Assembly: GCA_015272215.1 (NCBI GenBank)
Contig: JACYMD010000071.1
Coordinates: 1-64,000 of the forward strand
Reading direction: 5' to 3'
DNA: 64,000 nt
DNA from: Rivularia sp. T60_A2020_040
GTDB lineage: Bacteria > Cyanobacteriota > Cyanobacteriia > Cyanobacteriales > Nostocaceae
The stretch's first letter is position 1, and each line of letters starts with the position of its first letter. Below the pieces are notes generated by a model, which was not told the origin of the DNA, did no database searches, and saw nothing but the letters and a program-made list of their open reading frames with translations. The position numbers and the translations under genes are program-made. Below are positions 35,842-45,515 of this stretch, one piece after another.

Positions 35842-36849
35842 TTAATCTTTATTCACCTTTTCTCGTTCCACCGCTTCCATCAAAGAACGCACCTGCATAG
35901 TTCCTTGGGAAGGTTCAAAAGTCAAAGGAAATTTACCTCTAGCCATCATTTTCAAACCTAGAGGAGCAATACTTAGCAAACCTTTAATATCTTTAAAGTA
36001 ATTCCCGACAACCTGTAAACCAAATTGTCTCTCATCAATCCAACCACCTTCTTTTACCAACTCTATCAATACCTTGCGGTGACGAATTGAACGACTATCG
36101 CTTGCTTGTTTGGTTTCCAACAGAGATTGCTTAATTTTACTAATTTGATCTAAAGGTGCGACACCCATCGGACAAACGCTATTGCAGTAATAGCAACGAG
36201 TACAACCCCAAACTCCTTTTGTTCCTTCGTTGTATTGTTCTAGACGACTTTGCTTTTCATTGTCGCGTTTGTCTTCCACCATTCGATAAGCTTTCGCAAG
36301 GGCATGAGGCCCGACAAAATCTGAATTTACCTCCAATGCATTGCACTCGGAATAACAAGCACCGCACATGATACAGTTACCAGTTTCCTCCAACTTTTGT
36401 CTTTCTTCTGGTGTTTGTAAAAATTCTCGTAGTGGTACCTTTCTTGCAGCAGTGCTGACGTAAGGAGAAACAGTTTCTAAGCTGTTCCAAAAACCTTTCA
36501 TATCAACAATTAAATCTTTTAGTACAGGCATATTACCCAATGGCGCGATCGCGATTTCAGGGATAGAATTTGCGTGATTTTCCGACGATGCAACTGAAGC
36601 AAATCTAGCTATTTCACTGCCAATATTTTCCTTACAAGCTAAAGCAGAACGTCCATTAATCCTGATAGCACAACTACCGCAAATTGTATTGCGGCAATTT
36701 TTACGAAATGCTAAAGTCCCATCTTGCTCCCATTTGATCCGATTGAGACAATCAAGGATTGTATTGCCCTCTTCTACATCCAAAAGGTAAGTTTGTACAG
36801 TAGGAGATGTATTTTGATTTTGGCGAATAACTTGAAAATTAACTTGCAT
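35842..36849 (-). CDS. sdhB: Succinate dehydrogenase/fumarate reductase iron-sulfur subunit
   Basis: The protein is 335 residues, as in cyanobacterial SdhB. The plant-type ferredoxin domain has CRNTICGSCAIRINGRSALAC (2Fe-2S). The C-terminal domain has CIMCGACYSEC (4Fe-4S) and CTRCYYCNSVCPMG (3Fe-4S region). It transfers electrons from the flavoprotein SdhA to the quinone in thylakoid or plasma membrane respiration. It is not next to other sdh genes here, which is usual in cyanobacteria. Confidence 0.93.
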   Translation of the reverse strand: MQVNFQVIRQNQNTSPTVQTYLLDVEEGNTILDCLNRIKWEQDGTLAFRKNCRNTICGSCAIRINGRSALACKENIGSEIARFASVASSENHANSIPEIAIAPLGNMPVLKDLIVDMKGFWNSLETVSPYVSTAARKVPLREFLQTPEERQKLEETGNCIMCGACYSECNALEVNSDFVGPHALAKAYRMVEDKRDNEKQSRLEQYNEGTKGVWGCTRCYYCNSVCPMGVAPLDQISKIKQSLLETKQASDSRSIRHRKVLIELVKEGGWIDERQFGLQVVGNYFKDIKGLLSIAPLGLKMMARGKFPLTFEPSQGTMQVRSLMEAVEREKVNKD

Positions 36850-38335
36850 TTTACCTCGTGTTCCGACTTTAACTGTCCTTGCCCATTAAAAAAAATTATT
36901 GTGAATACAGCACTATATAACAAGGAGGATTTATAAGAGTAATATGTGAGTTTTAGGAAAATTCGGGATGCAAAGCAGGACTTTTTGATGTTTCCTGTTC
37001 CCTGTTCCCTATTATCTCACCCGGTAGAGCAATTATGACCTCGCTACCCCCAGGGCTTACAGGAATCAAATCGAATTCTTATATATCCTTGTTGACCAAG
37101 TTTAAATAGCTGTTTAACAATGATTAATTATAAAAGAGAATCTTAATTATAGTTTGAAGGATAATTGTAAAAATTCTCCGATCAAACGCCCAACCGCTTC
37201 CAACTCTGCCAAACATAGTAAAAAAATTATCAACCATATCCATTAATATAAGTTTACTCTTAGATAAACTTTAACCGAGAGTTTTTGCGAGTCAGCCCTG
37301 ATTTCAAGAGCATTCTTCACAAAACTTGAATAGGACTTTTCAAGATTTATTCAAATATACCAATTGGCGATAACTGCTTTATTATCGAACAATCGCACCA
37401 TTCTTAAGGGTTGAATTGGCAAAAATCTTGATTTACTTATACCCCAATCGATTTCAAGATTATATAGAAGACTTGAAGCAATTGATTAATATATCTGATA
37501 TTGGATTTGTTTGTCATCTGCTTTGTATATTAGCCAGTGTTACCCATAAAGGAATATTCGGTGAAAGTGGGATATGTAACTATGAAACCTTTAAACAGCT
37601 TCTCAAACTTCAATGAATTTTGAGAAAATTATTGGAGCAACAGTTAGCCCCTTAAGGACAGAACAATAGATAAAAGCATAACAGCAAAAATAATTAAAAC
37701 TTAAACAATTATTTTGCTATTATTAGTCCATGTTAGTATTTAATATAAAATTACGAGGTAACAAAACCATAATAAATTGCCGCACAAGCGCGGTAACTAT
37801 AGCTTTGTTTCTTCGTAATCTAGAGACATAAATTTTTTGTCTCTATTGGCTGTGTTCAAGGGTATATGCTTGTAATCCCTTAGCTAATACTATGCAGTCT
37901 AGAGCCACAGAGTAATGTTAGGGAAAACCCTACAACTCTTCAGGTTTAAAAGACTTTGGCTGAAAATAAAATGCCTGCTGCATTTTTGAGTTTGCAACTT
38001 TTTGTAGTAGTAGACTTGTGTGTTTTGTCAAAGCAAATTACAGTTAATTAGCTTGGTTTAAAGTTGGTGAGAGAAAAATTTTTCATCCCTGATTGTAAAC
38101 ATCGGCTAAAACTGTGTAAAATAGCCAAAATTAATTCCCGTAAAGACCGTAATTTATGAGTAAAATATTGTGGAATACCACAAAAATTGACTCAGGGAAT
38201 TATATAAGCAGGAATTGAAGCTCAGTTGAAAGTCCGAAGAAGCTTGATGTTCGGATGTCTAAAAATTGCCTTTAGTTCAGGCATAAAACCGCATTAATGA
38301 TCGCGAAAGCACAGATTAAGGAAAATTTGAGTGTA
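36850..38335. other. Long spacer upstream of the cyAbrB gene
   Basis: This is 1.5 kb with no reliable gene. A TTG-initiated 66-codon frame at 37416-37616 has no supporting features. CTGTTCC tandem units occur near 36988-37010. An AAGGAGG at 36920-36927 is followed by ATG TGA, so it is not a gene start. The right end should include the long leader of the cyAbrB gene. Confidence 0.45.
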
Positions 38336-38770
38336 ATGAGTGAAACAGCAACAGCGCCATTAACAGGAAAAACACTGCTTGCAAAAGTCAAAGAATTGTC
38401 TACTTTACCAAGACGAGAAAGAGCAAAGCAGTGCGGTTATTACACTACTACTAAGAATGGTCAGGTAAGAGTTAACCTCACAGATTTTTACGACGCTTTG
38501 TTATCGGCTAGGGGAATTCCCTTGAGTCCGGAAACACCAAAAGATGGTAGAGGTCGCGAACCGACTTACAGAGTTAGCGTTCATCAAAACGGTCAAATTG
38601 TGATTGGTGCTACATATACCAAAGCAATGGGTTTAAAATCGGGTGATGAGTTTGAAATTAAGTTGGGATACAAGCATATTCACTTAATTCAAGTTGACAG
38701 CGATAACAAAGAAGTTGACGAAGATTCTGTTGACGACGAAGAAGAAGAAGAAGAAGAAGAAGAAGAGTAA
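38336..38770 (+). CDS. cyAbrB-type transcriptional regulator (CalA/cyAbrB1-like)
   Basis: The protein is 144 residues from ATG 38336 (MSETATAPLTGKTLLAKVKE), chosen because it is the conserved family start; an upstream in-frame ATG adds 13 residues. The cyanobacterial AbrB-like DNA-binding region is at the C-terminus (PTYRVSVHQNGQIVIGATYT then KAMGLKSGDEFEIKLG), preceded by a conserved ERAKQCGYYTTTKNGQVRVN segment. It regulates nitrogen, carbon and hydrogenase genes in relatives. The acidic tail contains ten consecutive Glu, nine encoded by tandem GAA codons, which is a slippage-prone repeat. Paralog assignment (cyAbrB1) is by resemblance only. Confidence 0.88.
   Translation: MSETATAPLTGKTLLAKVKELSTLPRRERAKQCGYYTTTKNGQVRVNLTDFYDALLSARGIPLSPETPKDGRGREPTYRVSVHQNGQIVIGATYTKAMGLKSGDEFEIKLGYKHIHLIQVDSDNKEVDEDSVDDEEEEEEEEEE
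38738..38767 (+). repeat. GAA trinucleotide microsatellite encoding poly-Glu
   Basis: Nine GAA codons in a row and one GAG precede the stop of the cyAbrB gene. It is a simple repeat whose copy number could vary by slippage and change the acidic tail length. Confidence 0.85.
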
Positions 38771-39094
38771 ATTTTTCTGATGTTGAGGATAAGTTTGAAG
38801 ACAATTTTTGATAACTTGTCCGTGCAATTATAGAAAATTAGTTGTTTTGGCAAATTTTTAATTAGTTTTTATCAAGCTAAATGTGCCTAAACGACTAGAT
38901 TACTCGGAAATTTTTTTGGCATAAAATTGAGTAAAAATTGGTAAAGCGATTCAATTACGAGTCGTCAAGCAGGAAATAGAGAAGTATTGATGCGATTAAT
39001 GCTTCTCTTTTCTAAACACTCGATATTTTCAGCCAGCTTTTTCTTTTTTATTCAGGAATAAAAAACATCTTGAAAGCGATTAGATTAGTCCGTT
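38771..39094. other. Spacer between cyAbrB and CPBP genes
   Basis: The spacer has no ORF or convincing terminator. It is AT-rich and presumably contains the promoter of the CPBP gene. Confidence 0.4.
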
Positions 39095-39967
39095 GTGTTT
39101 CTTTCGTTTATTTTGATAGCCTTATTTGAGCCATTAACCAACAACTTCGTGTCCCAGTGGAAAGATGCGCCTTCTTTAGTTGTGGTAGTGGCTTTTTTTC
39201 TGATTTGGATCGGATGTTGGTTACCGATTGGATTGATTTTGACAAAAGTACTCGATTGGAAACCGGAGCAACCTTTGCAACCGGAACAAAAAATTCCTTT
39301 ATTAGTTTCTCTTTATTTACTAGTTCCCTTTGTCCTACTGTTGACTACTTGGCTTACTGATAAATCTTTTTCAAGTTATGGTTGGAACGGAAATTTGTCA
39401 ATTTTATATTCACTATTTTCAGGTTTTAGCTTAGCAGTGGTGAGTTTAGCTTTTGTATTTGGTTGTCAGTTGTCTTTTGGTTTATGCAGCTTACAACTAT
39501 CAAATCTAAAATCCGTACCATCCACATTATTTTCGATTCTGTTGGTAGGGCTATTAGTGGGTGGGATTGAAGAACTGGTATTTCGAGGTTTTCTGTTCAC
39601 TCAACTCGAACAAGATTATTCAGTTTTAACCGCAGCAGTAATTTCCAGCTTAATTTTTGCATTGCTACATTTAGTTTGGGAGCAACGCGAAACAATCCCT
39701 CAAATACCCGGACTATGGTTAATGGGAATGGTGTTGGTATTGGCAAGATTTGCCGATAATGGCAGCTTGGGTTTAGCTTGGGGATTGCACGCGGGTTGGG
39801 TGTGGTCAATTGCAACTATTGATACACTTGGCTTAATTAATTACACTGGCAAGACATCTGAGTGGATTACAGGTAAAAATCAAAAACCTCTAGCAGGTGT
39901 TGCGGGAATATTTTGTATGGCGATCGCCACAGCAGCTTTATATTTTTTAATGAATAAATTTACTTAA
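39095..39967 (+). CDS. CPBP family intramembrane glutamic endopeptidase
   Basis: The protein is 290 residues with a GTG start; the in-frame stop TAG at 39086 excludes an earlier start. It has about eight transmembrane helices. The full catalytic set is present: GGIEELVFRGFLF (EExxxR), LIFALLHL (FxxxH) and LAWGLHAGWVW (HxxxW/N). Unlike the 15-kb paralog its catalytic Glu pair is intact. It ends 10 bases before a strong bidirectional hairpin shared with the convergent reductase gene. Confidence 0.9.
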   Translation: MFLSFILIALFEPLTNNFVSQWKDAPSLVVVVAFFLIWIGCWLPIGLILTKVLDWKPEQPLQPEQKIPLLVSLYLLVPFVLLLTTWLTDKSFSSYGWNGNLSILYSLFSGFSLAVVSLAFVFGCQLSFGLCSLQLSNLKSVPSTLFSILLVGLLVGGIEELVFRGFLFTQLEQDYSVLTAAVISSLIFALLHLVWEQRETIPQIPGLWLMGMVLVLARFADNGSLGLAWGLHAGWVWSIATIDTLGLINYTGKTSEWITGKNQKPLAGVAGIFCMAIATAALYFLMNKFT

Positions 39968-39977
39968 GACTTAGGCA

Positions 39978-40039
39978 AAAAACCCGACTTCTCATCCCAG
40001 TTTTAAAGAAGTCGGGTTTTTAACGAAAACCCGACTTCT
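39978..40039. terminator. Bidirectional terminator built from the AGAAGTCGGGTTTTT repeat
   Basis: Perfect 15-bp arms AAAAACCCGACTTCT (39978-39992) and AGAAGTCGGGTTTTT (40007-40021) flank a 14-base loop; both strands end in a run of T. A third, inverted half AAAACCCGACTTCT follows at 40026-40039. It sits between convergent genes (CPBP and reductase), so it can end both transcripts. It belongs to the same repeat family as 41443, 56151 and 61972. Confidence 0.85.
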
Positions 40040-40049
40040 GTGATCCAAA

Positions 40050-41162
40050 TTATCCGAAAGGAACCAAACGCTTGAGAGCGCGACCTACAACGTCACCATA
40101 ACGTAATTGTCCGCAGAGAATTTGACCCATAATTTGGCTACCAGTAGGACGTTTTACACCCGCTTTGTAACCAACACCAGGGAAACGATAGAATGCGCCT
40201 GCCAGCTTTTGCGCCCAAGCCATATCAGCGCCCCATTCTTCGGTCATGACTTGAGTGTATTTTTCTAAAGCATCAATATCACCACCCAAAGCTTTATTCA
40301 CAGCTTCAGCGGCTTTCATCCCGCTAAAAATTGAGGGACGAATCCCTTCTGCTGTCATGGGGTCAACTACACAAGCTGCTTCTCCAGCCAAGACAGCGTT
40401 TTGGGTGTGGAGTGTTTTATTTCCATTCCACAAACACAAAGGGTGGCTGTACTCTTTGCAAGCATTCACATCCACCCCCAACATCGAACTGCAATCCTGA
40501 AAAATTTTCTTAAAATTATCAGGTTCTCCACCAAGGAAACTTGCAGCCCCAATAGAAAGACCATCTGCTTTTGGGAAGCTCCAAATGTAGCCGTTTTTAA
40601 TTGTGCCGAATTCAAACTGAATCTTAGACTTATCTTGTCCAGATGTAGCAGGTGCTTCCAAAGCTGCTGCTAAACGGCGCTTGGGTTCTTTGAAACCGAG
40701 CCATTTTGACATTGGTCCGGCTGCACCGTCTGCTGCAATCAGATAGCGTGCCGAAAATGTACCATTTGTTGTATTTACTTGCCAACAGTCGCTTTTGAAC
40801 TCAATTGATTTTACTTCAGTACCGTCTTTGAGTTCCGCGCCTTTCTTCTGTGCTTGCTCAACTAAGAAATGATCAAAAACATCTCGCTGTACCATCCATA
40901 CTGGTTCGATAGTTTGGATTTTGCTTTCTACAGGGTCTCCTTTTTTCCAGGTGAACCGGATGGTGTCTACCTTGAGAGAAATTACAGGACTAAAATCGAA
41001 GTCAAACCATTTCGCGATCGCAGGGGAGACTCCACCACCGCAGGGTTTATACCTCGGTAGGGATTCCTTTTCTAATACAAGTACGGAACGTCCTTGTTTT
41101 GCTAAATGGTATGCAGCGGTGCCACCAGCAGGACCTGCGCCGACGATGATGCAATCGTACAT
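40050..41162 (-). CDS. Geranylgeranyl reductase family FAD oxidoreductase
   Basis: The protein is 370 residues. FAD-binding Rossmann motif VGAGPAGGTAAYHLAKQG at the N-terminus, LVLEKESLPRYKPCGGGVSP (the conserved GGR loop), YLIAADGAAG and the C-terminal GEAACVVDPMTAEGIRPSIFSG are all present. Family members reduce prenyl double bonds (chlorophyll, tocopherol or lipid chains) with NADPH or ferredoxin. Whether it is ChlP itself or a paralog is not decided. Confidence 0.88.
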   Translation of the reverse strand: MYDCIIVGAGPAGGTAAYHLAKQGRSVLVLEKESLPRYKPCGGGVSPAIAKWFDFDFSPVISLKVDTIRFTWKKGDPVESKIQTIEPVWMVQRDVFDHFLVEQAQKKGAELKDGTEVKSIEFKSDCWQVNTTNGTFSARYLIAADGAAGPMSKWLGFKEPKRRLAAALEAPATSGQDKSKIQFEFGTIKNGYIWSFPKADGLSIGAASFLGGEPDNFKKIFQDCSSMLGVDVNACKEYSHPLCLWNGNKTLHTQNAVLAGEAACVVDPMTAEGIRPSIFSGMKAAEAVNKALGGDIDALEKYTQVMTEEWGADMAWAQKLAGAFYRFPGVGYKAGVKRPTGSQIMGQILCGQLRYGDVVGRALKRLVPFG

Positions 41163-41812
41163 ATAATTAAACTTTTGCTCCTCAATATATCGTGTATAAG
41201 AATGACCGGCTTATCAAACTAAACTGTTACCGATTTTACGACTTAGTTCGTAAAAATTTTACTCACAGTTATGCTATTTCTATTTATCTGAATATTTATT
41301 CTTAACTAACTATGTTCATCCGTAAATATAACTATTATGAATAAATTTTTAAATTCCATAATTAATTTGCCTACATAATTTTAATTTCCTTATATGTATT
41401 GAACTTTACATTATATTTGAACCGGAATTTTTATTTATTCTAAGAAGTCGGGTTTTGAGGATATAAATATCCGTAATATTAGAAAATCCTCATCAAAAAC
41501 CAACTTGTGCGACCATCGATTTTAATACTTAGAGCTTGTGTAACCGCTAATAAATTATAATTAACCGAGGAAATTAATTAAAAACTTTTTGTAAAATATT
41601 CCAAGTATTTGATTAAGTTTGAGTAAATTTGAGATGAATGCTGCCATATATTTTCGACAAAATTACTTAGTATTCGCCATCGCCTCATTAAAAAAACACA
41701 ATCTTTTGAGTTTGTTTGATTCGATATTCCAAATAAAAAGCCCAGAGCTAGAAGTTAACTCATAACTATATGGTTAAAAACTTCCAACTCTAGACTGTTT
41801 CAATTCACAATC
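41163..41812. other. Spacer with one AGAAGTCGG repeat
   Basis: The spacer between the reductase and frr genes has no ORF. It holds one repeat of the AGAAGTCGG family (41443-41512), an AT-rich remainder, and the 3' flank of frr. Confidence 0.5.
41443..41512. repeat. AGAAGTCGGGTTTT family element (decayed copy)
   Basis: The element starts AGAAGTCGGGTTTTGAGGAT and has a decayed right arm (CAAAAACCAACTTGT). The internal ATAAATATCCGTAA matches the 56151 copy. This places the three elements in one dispersed, MITE-like family. Confidence 0.75.
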
Positions 41813-42361
41813 TTAAACAGTTGTGATTTCTTTTTCTTTCTCTGCGAACAAATCGTCTATTTTGGCTGTGTACTTATTTGTCAACTTTTGCACTTCATCC
41901 TGCAAATCTCGCGATTCATCTTCAGAAATTTCAGCATTCTTTTCCTGCTTACGAATCGAATCTAAAGCATCTCGGCGAATATTGCGAATCGCAACACGCC
42001 CTTCTTCGGCGTACTTAGAAGCGAGTTTGACAAATTCTTTACGACGTTCAGTAGTCAAAGGCGGAATATTCAGCCTAATGGTAGAACCATCGTTATTAGG
42101 AGTTAAACCCACATCGGAAAGAGAAATCGCCTTTGCGATTGAATTCAAGCTGCTTTGATCATAGGGCTGGATTGTGATGGTAGTAGCATCCGGTGTACTG
42201 ATATTTGCCAAAGACTTCAAAGCTGTATCTACGCCATAATATTCAACCATCACCTTATCTAGTAGACTCGAATTGGCTCGACCAGTGCGAATCGTATTAA
42301 AAGAACGTTGAGTAGCTTCAACGGTCTTTTGCATTGTACTCTCAGCATCAGCTAATTTCAC
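41813..42361 (-). CDS. frr: Ribosome recycling factor
   Basis: The protein is 182 residues from GTG 42361. This start is chosen because a strong GGGAGG ribosome binding site lies 7 bases upstream, inside the pyrH coding sequence, and the family normally begins [14 protein letters not shown]. The conserved [35 protein letters not shown] and [12 protein letters not shown] blocks are present. It splits the post-termination ribosome with EF-G. It overlaps pyrH by 14 bases, so the pair is translationally coupled. Confidence 0.95.
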   Translation of the reverse strand: MKLADAESTMQKTVEATQRSFNTIRTGRANSSLLDKVMVEYYGVDTALKSLANISTPDATTITIQPYDQSSLNSIAKAISLSDVGLTPNNDGSTIRLNIPPLTTERRKEFVKLASKYAEEGRVAIRNIRRDALDSIRKQEKNAEISEDESRDLQDEVQKLTNKYTAKIDDLFAEKEKEITTV

Positions 42362-43076
42362 AAGAACCTCCCACAATGGTGCCAATAGATTCTCCCATAA
42401 CTGCGCGGTGGATATTACCCCGCGTATTCAAGTCAAAGACAAGAATAGGGATATTGTTTTCTTTACATAAGGCGATAGCAGTACTATCCATGACTCGCAA
42501 TTCATTATTTAAAACGTGTGCGTATGTTAGTGATTTGTAACGCTTGGCGTTGCTGTTAGTATGTGGATCGCAATCGTATACTCCATCTACTTTAGTCGCT
42601 TTAAAAATCACTTCCGCATCGATTTCAGCTGCTCTTAAAGCAGCAGTCGTATCAGTTGTAAAGAAGGGATTACCAGAACCCGCGCCAAAAATCACCACCA
42701 GTCCTAATTCTAGATGACGGATGGCTTTACGACGTATATATGGTTCGGCAACTTCTTGCATAGCGATGGCGGTTTGTAGGCGCGTTTGTACACCTATTCG
42801 TTCGAGAGATTCTTGCAAAGTCATGGCATTCATAACTGTGGCAATCATGCCAATATAGTCAGCGGTAGCCCTATCCATACCCGCCGACGCAGCTTTCATC
42901 CCGCGAAATATATTTCCGCCTCCTACGACTATGGCAAGCTGAACGCCAGTGGCTACAACCTCTTTTACTTCTGAAGCTATGGAATTAACCACCTCGGGGT
43001 CAATTCCGTAGCCCATACTGCCCATTAAGGCTTCACCGCTCAGTTTAAGTAAAACCCGTCGGTAACCTGTTCCCAT
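42348..43076 (-). CDS. pyrH: UMP kinase
   Basis: The protein is 242 residues. Bacterial UMP kinase features are clear: [63 protein letters not shown] and the C-terminal [20 protein letters not shown]. It phosphorylates UMP to UDP with ATP and is regulated by GTP/UTP in relatives. The pyrH-frr order is widely conserved in bacteria. Confidence 0.96.
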   Translation of the reverse strand: MGTGYRRVLLKLSGEALMGSMGYGIDPEVVNSIASEVKEVVATGVQLAIVVGGGNIFRGMKAASAGMDRATADYIGMIATVMNAMTLQESLERIGVQTRLQTAIAMQEVAEPYIRRKAIRHLELGLVVIFGAGSGNPFFTTDTTAALRAAEIDAEVIFKATKVDGVYDCDPHTNSNAKRYKSLTYAHVLNNELRVMDSTAIALCKENNIPILVFDLNTRGNIHRAVMGESIGTIVGGSCEIS

Positions 43077-43146
43077 GAAGTTAAGCTTTATCCAAAATTT
43101 GTATTTGCCGTACCATTTAAGATATCAGTAGAATGACTATCTGTCT

Positions 43147-43701
43147 CTAGTTTCGCCATACCAAACTACTACCTAGAGCTTCTGTCTCGGTGACACGGAT
43201 TTCTTGTTGTTTTAATAAAGCAACAACTGCATTCTTTAGATAAGCTTTTTCTGTTGAACCGGGTTGCTGGGCGGTGCTGTCCACTTGACCTTTGTAACGC
43301 ACAATACCATCTTGGTCAATTAAAAATGCCATTGGTGTGTTAGTGGCACCAAAGCTACGGGTTACGTCTTGAGTTGAGTCCCATAAATAAGGGAAATTTA
43401 ATTGATTAAGTCTTGCAAAAGCTTTCATGTTATCAAAGCTTTCTTTGGGGTCATTTTGGGCAATGTTGCCATTTACACCAATCAACGTAAAGCCTTGGGG
43501 ACCAAATTCTGCCTGTAGTTGTTTGAGTTTGTCTATATACAACTCTACATAGGGGCAGCGGTTGCACATCGAAATTACGCCAACTGCACGAAATTTTTCT
43601 AAATAACGTCTGAGATGGTGTACTTGATTATCAATTCCTGGCAGTTCAAAATCAGGTGCGTATTTTCCTACGGGGGTATGCATTGTCTCTAGTACACTCA
43701 T
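43147..43701 (-). CDS. Thioredoxin family redoxin (AhpC/TSA-like)
   Basis: The protein is 184 residues. Thioredoxin-fold start YAPDFELPGIDNQVHHLRRY is followed by the active-site segment MCNRCPYVELYIDKLKQ (C-x-x-C-P), and the cis-Pro region TNTPMAFLIDQDGIVRYKG. It probably reduces or senses disulfides or peroxides in the cytosol. It is separated from pyrH by 70 bases, so it may be cotranscribed. Confidence 0.9.
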   Translation of the reverse strand: MSVLETMHTPVGKYAPDFELPGIDNQVHHLRRYLEKFRAVGVISMCNRCPYVELYIDKLKQLQAEFGPQGFTLIGVNGNIAQNDPKESFDNMKAFARLNQLNFPYLWDSTQDVTRSFGATNTPMAFLIDQDGIVRYKGQVDSTAQQPGSTEKAYLKNAVVALLKQQEIRVTETEALGSSLVWRN

Positions 43702-44450
43702 ATTTTTGGTTGCTCAAAGGAACTGGGAACAGCAAAACACATTTTTCATGTGGGCTTGCCGCGTTCAATTTCAAGCCACCCTTTGTGTAGATGCTTAACT
43801 GATATCCAATAATTCTATAGTTCACCGTTAATTATCGTACATTGTAAAACTACTGAATAAATCTGGAAATATTATTTTGTATAATTTTTAGTAATTTTTA
43901 GTAATTTTTAGCTTTTTTTTACATTCATCAACTAAGATGAGATTTTCTATTCTAAGCAGTTTAAAATTACAATCATCAATATAGTCCAGCTATCAAGCAG
44001 TTTTTCAGCGGTTTTTTGCGATTTTTTACATGAAAACCTTAGCTATTTATTGTGTTTATAAACCATTTATTTGAAATTAACCGTGATTGATTAATTGATT
44101 ATTTATCTGACAAATACTTGAATTGACATCAGAAAAAATACTGGAAATAATTTATAGGTAAGACATGGAATAACTAGCCAAGCAAAATTATTTATATATT
44201 TACTGCTCAGTTATACAGCCGTTCCCCCCAACCCTTCGATGTATTAACAAAATCTCAACTAAATTTCTCATATCCAAGACAAGCTTCTAGTAGTCTGCCA
44301 AAATATAAATGATGGATGGTAGTGTGAGCATCTCCCTCAAACTCGCTGTCTGAGCCACAATATAAACATCCGGTAAAATAAATCTTCAAAAGCTCAAACA
44401 TAATATTATTTTACTTTTACTTTTACTTTTATTTTTACATAGAAAATTCC
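43702..44450. other. Divergent spacer between redoxin and hydrolase genes
   Basis: The spacer is AT-rich, with direct repeats TTTTTAGTAA near 43887-43912 and TTACTTTTAC units near 44410-44440. No convincing ORF. Confidence 0.45.
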
Positions 44451-45359
44451 ATGAATACTTCTATTTCTACCCCGGTATCTAGTTCAACACAAACCTGGAT
44501 TTGGCAAGGTTTTCCCATTTGCTATCAAACTCAAGGAACTACCGGCTCTGCTGTAGTTTTAATACATGGCTTTGGGGCTTCTTGGGGACATTGGCGAAAA
44601 AATATCCCCGTGTTAGCAGAAAATTGTCGTGTTTATGCTATTGATTTGATTGGTTTTGGGGCTTCAGCCAAACCCAAACCGGGTGAAGAAATTGCTTATA
44701 CATTTGAAACTTGGGGACAGTTGATAGCTGATTTTTGCCGTCAAGTTGTAGGTGAATCTGCTTTTTTGGTAGGAAATTCCATTGGTTGTATAGTCGCAAT
44801 GCAAGCCGCAGTCGATAACCCAGAAATTGCATTGGGTGTAGCGTTGCTTAACTGTTCTCTACGACTTTTGCACGAACGTAAACAAGCAGAGTTGCCTTAT
44901 TATCGGCGTATGGGAGCGCCAATACTGCAAAGAATACTTTCTGTCAAGCCTATTGGTGAATTCTTTTTTAATCAAATTGCCAAACCCAAAACCGTGCGTT
45001 CGATTTTGTTGCAAGCTTATCCTTTGGGTTTAGCTGTTACTGACGAATTAATCGATATTTTAATGGCTCCAGCCAAAGATCCAGGTGCAGCAGCCGTATT
45101 TTTAGCGTTTACAGCTTATTCAAGGGGTCCCCTAGCAGAAGACTTATTACCAATTCTACCTTGTCCGGCGATTATTTTATGGGGGACAGCAGATCCTTGG
45201 GAACCAATAGAGTTAGGTAGAAAGCTGGCTGAGTTTCCCCAAGTCACCAAGTTTATTCCTTTAGAAGGGGTAGGTCATTGTCCCCAGGATGAAGCTCCAG
45301 AATTAGTAAATCCGATTTTAGAGGATTGGATTTTAGAGCTTTCGTCGCAGTCGAATTGA
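44451..45359 (+). CDS. Alpha/beta hydrolase
   Basis: The protein is 302 residues. Typical fold markers: oxyanion-hole HGFGASWGHWRKN, nucleophile elbow VGNSIGCIVAMQ (Ser in G-N-S-I-G), acid loop ILWGTADPWEP and catalytic His in LEGVGHCPQDEAPELV. Close relatives in cyanobacteria and plastids act on lipids or chlorophyll derivatives (pheophytinase-like), but the substrate is not determined. Confidence 0.9.
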   Translation: MNTSISTPVSSSTQTWIWQGFPICYQTQGTTGSAVVLIHGFGASWGHWRKNIPVLAENCRVYAIDLIGFGASAKPKPGEEIAYTFETWGQLIADFCRQVVGESAFLVGNSIGCIVAMQAAVDNPEIALGVALLNCSLRLLHERKQAELPYYRRMGAPILQRILSVKPIGEFFFNQIAKPKTVRSILLQAYPLGLAVTDELIDILMAPAKDPGAAAVFLAFTAYSRGPLAEDLLPILPCPAIILWGTADPWEPIELGRKLAEFPQVTKFIPLEGVGHCPQDEAPELVNPILEDWILELSSQSN

Positions 45360-45385
45360 GTCCAGAAATGTTTTTCAATGCTCTG

Positions 45386-45409
45386 TCCGTCAAACCTTAG
45401 TTTGACGGA
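45386..45409 (+). terminator. Hairpin after the hydrolase gene
   Basis: Perfect 9-bp arms TCCGTCAAA/TTTGACGGA with a 6-base loop lie 27 bases after the stop. The following T-run is weak, so termination may be inefficient or factor-dependent. Confidence 0.5.
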
Positions 45410-45515
45410 AGTAAAAACAGATCATTTTTAATTATTGAACAACTAGAATGGCTTGATTATTGCAGAGATCATAACTTGAAGTATCTGTTCTGCCAGTTGC
45501 CATTTATTTAGGGAC

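Noticed and set aside
36920-36955. AAGGAGG ribosome binding site
   Set aside because: It is followed by ATG TGA, so no peptide can be made from that start.
37416-37616. 66-codon plus-strand ORF with TTG start
   Set aside because: No ribosome binding site, no recognisable domain, and it lies alone in a long spacer.
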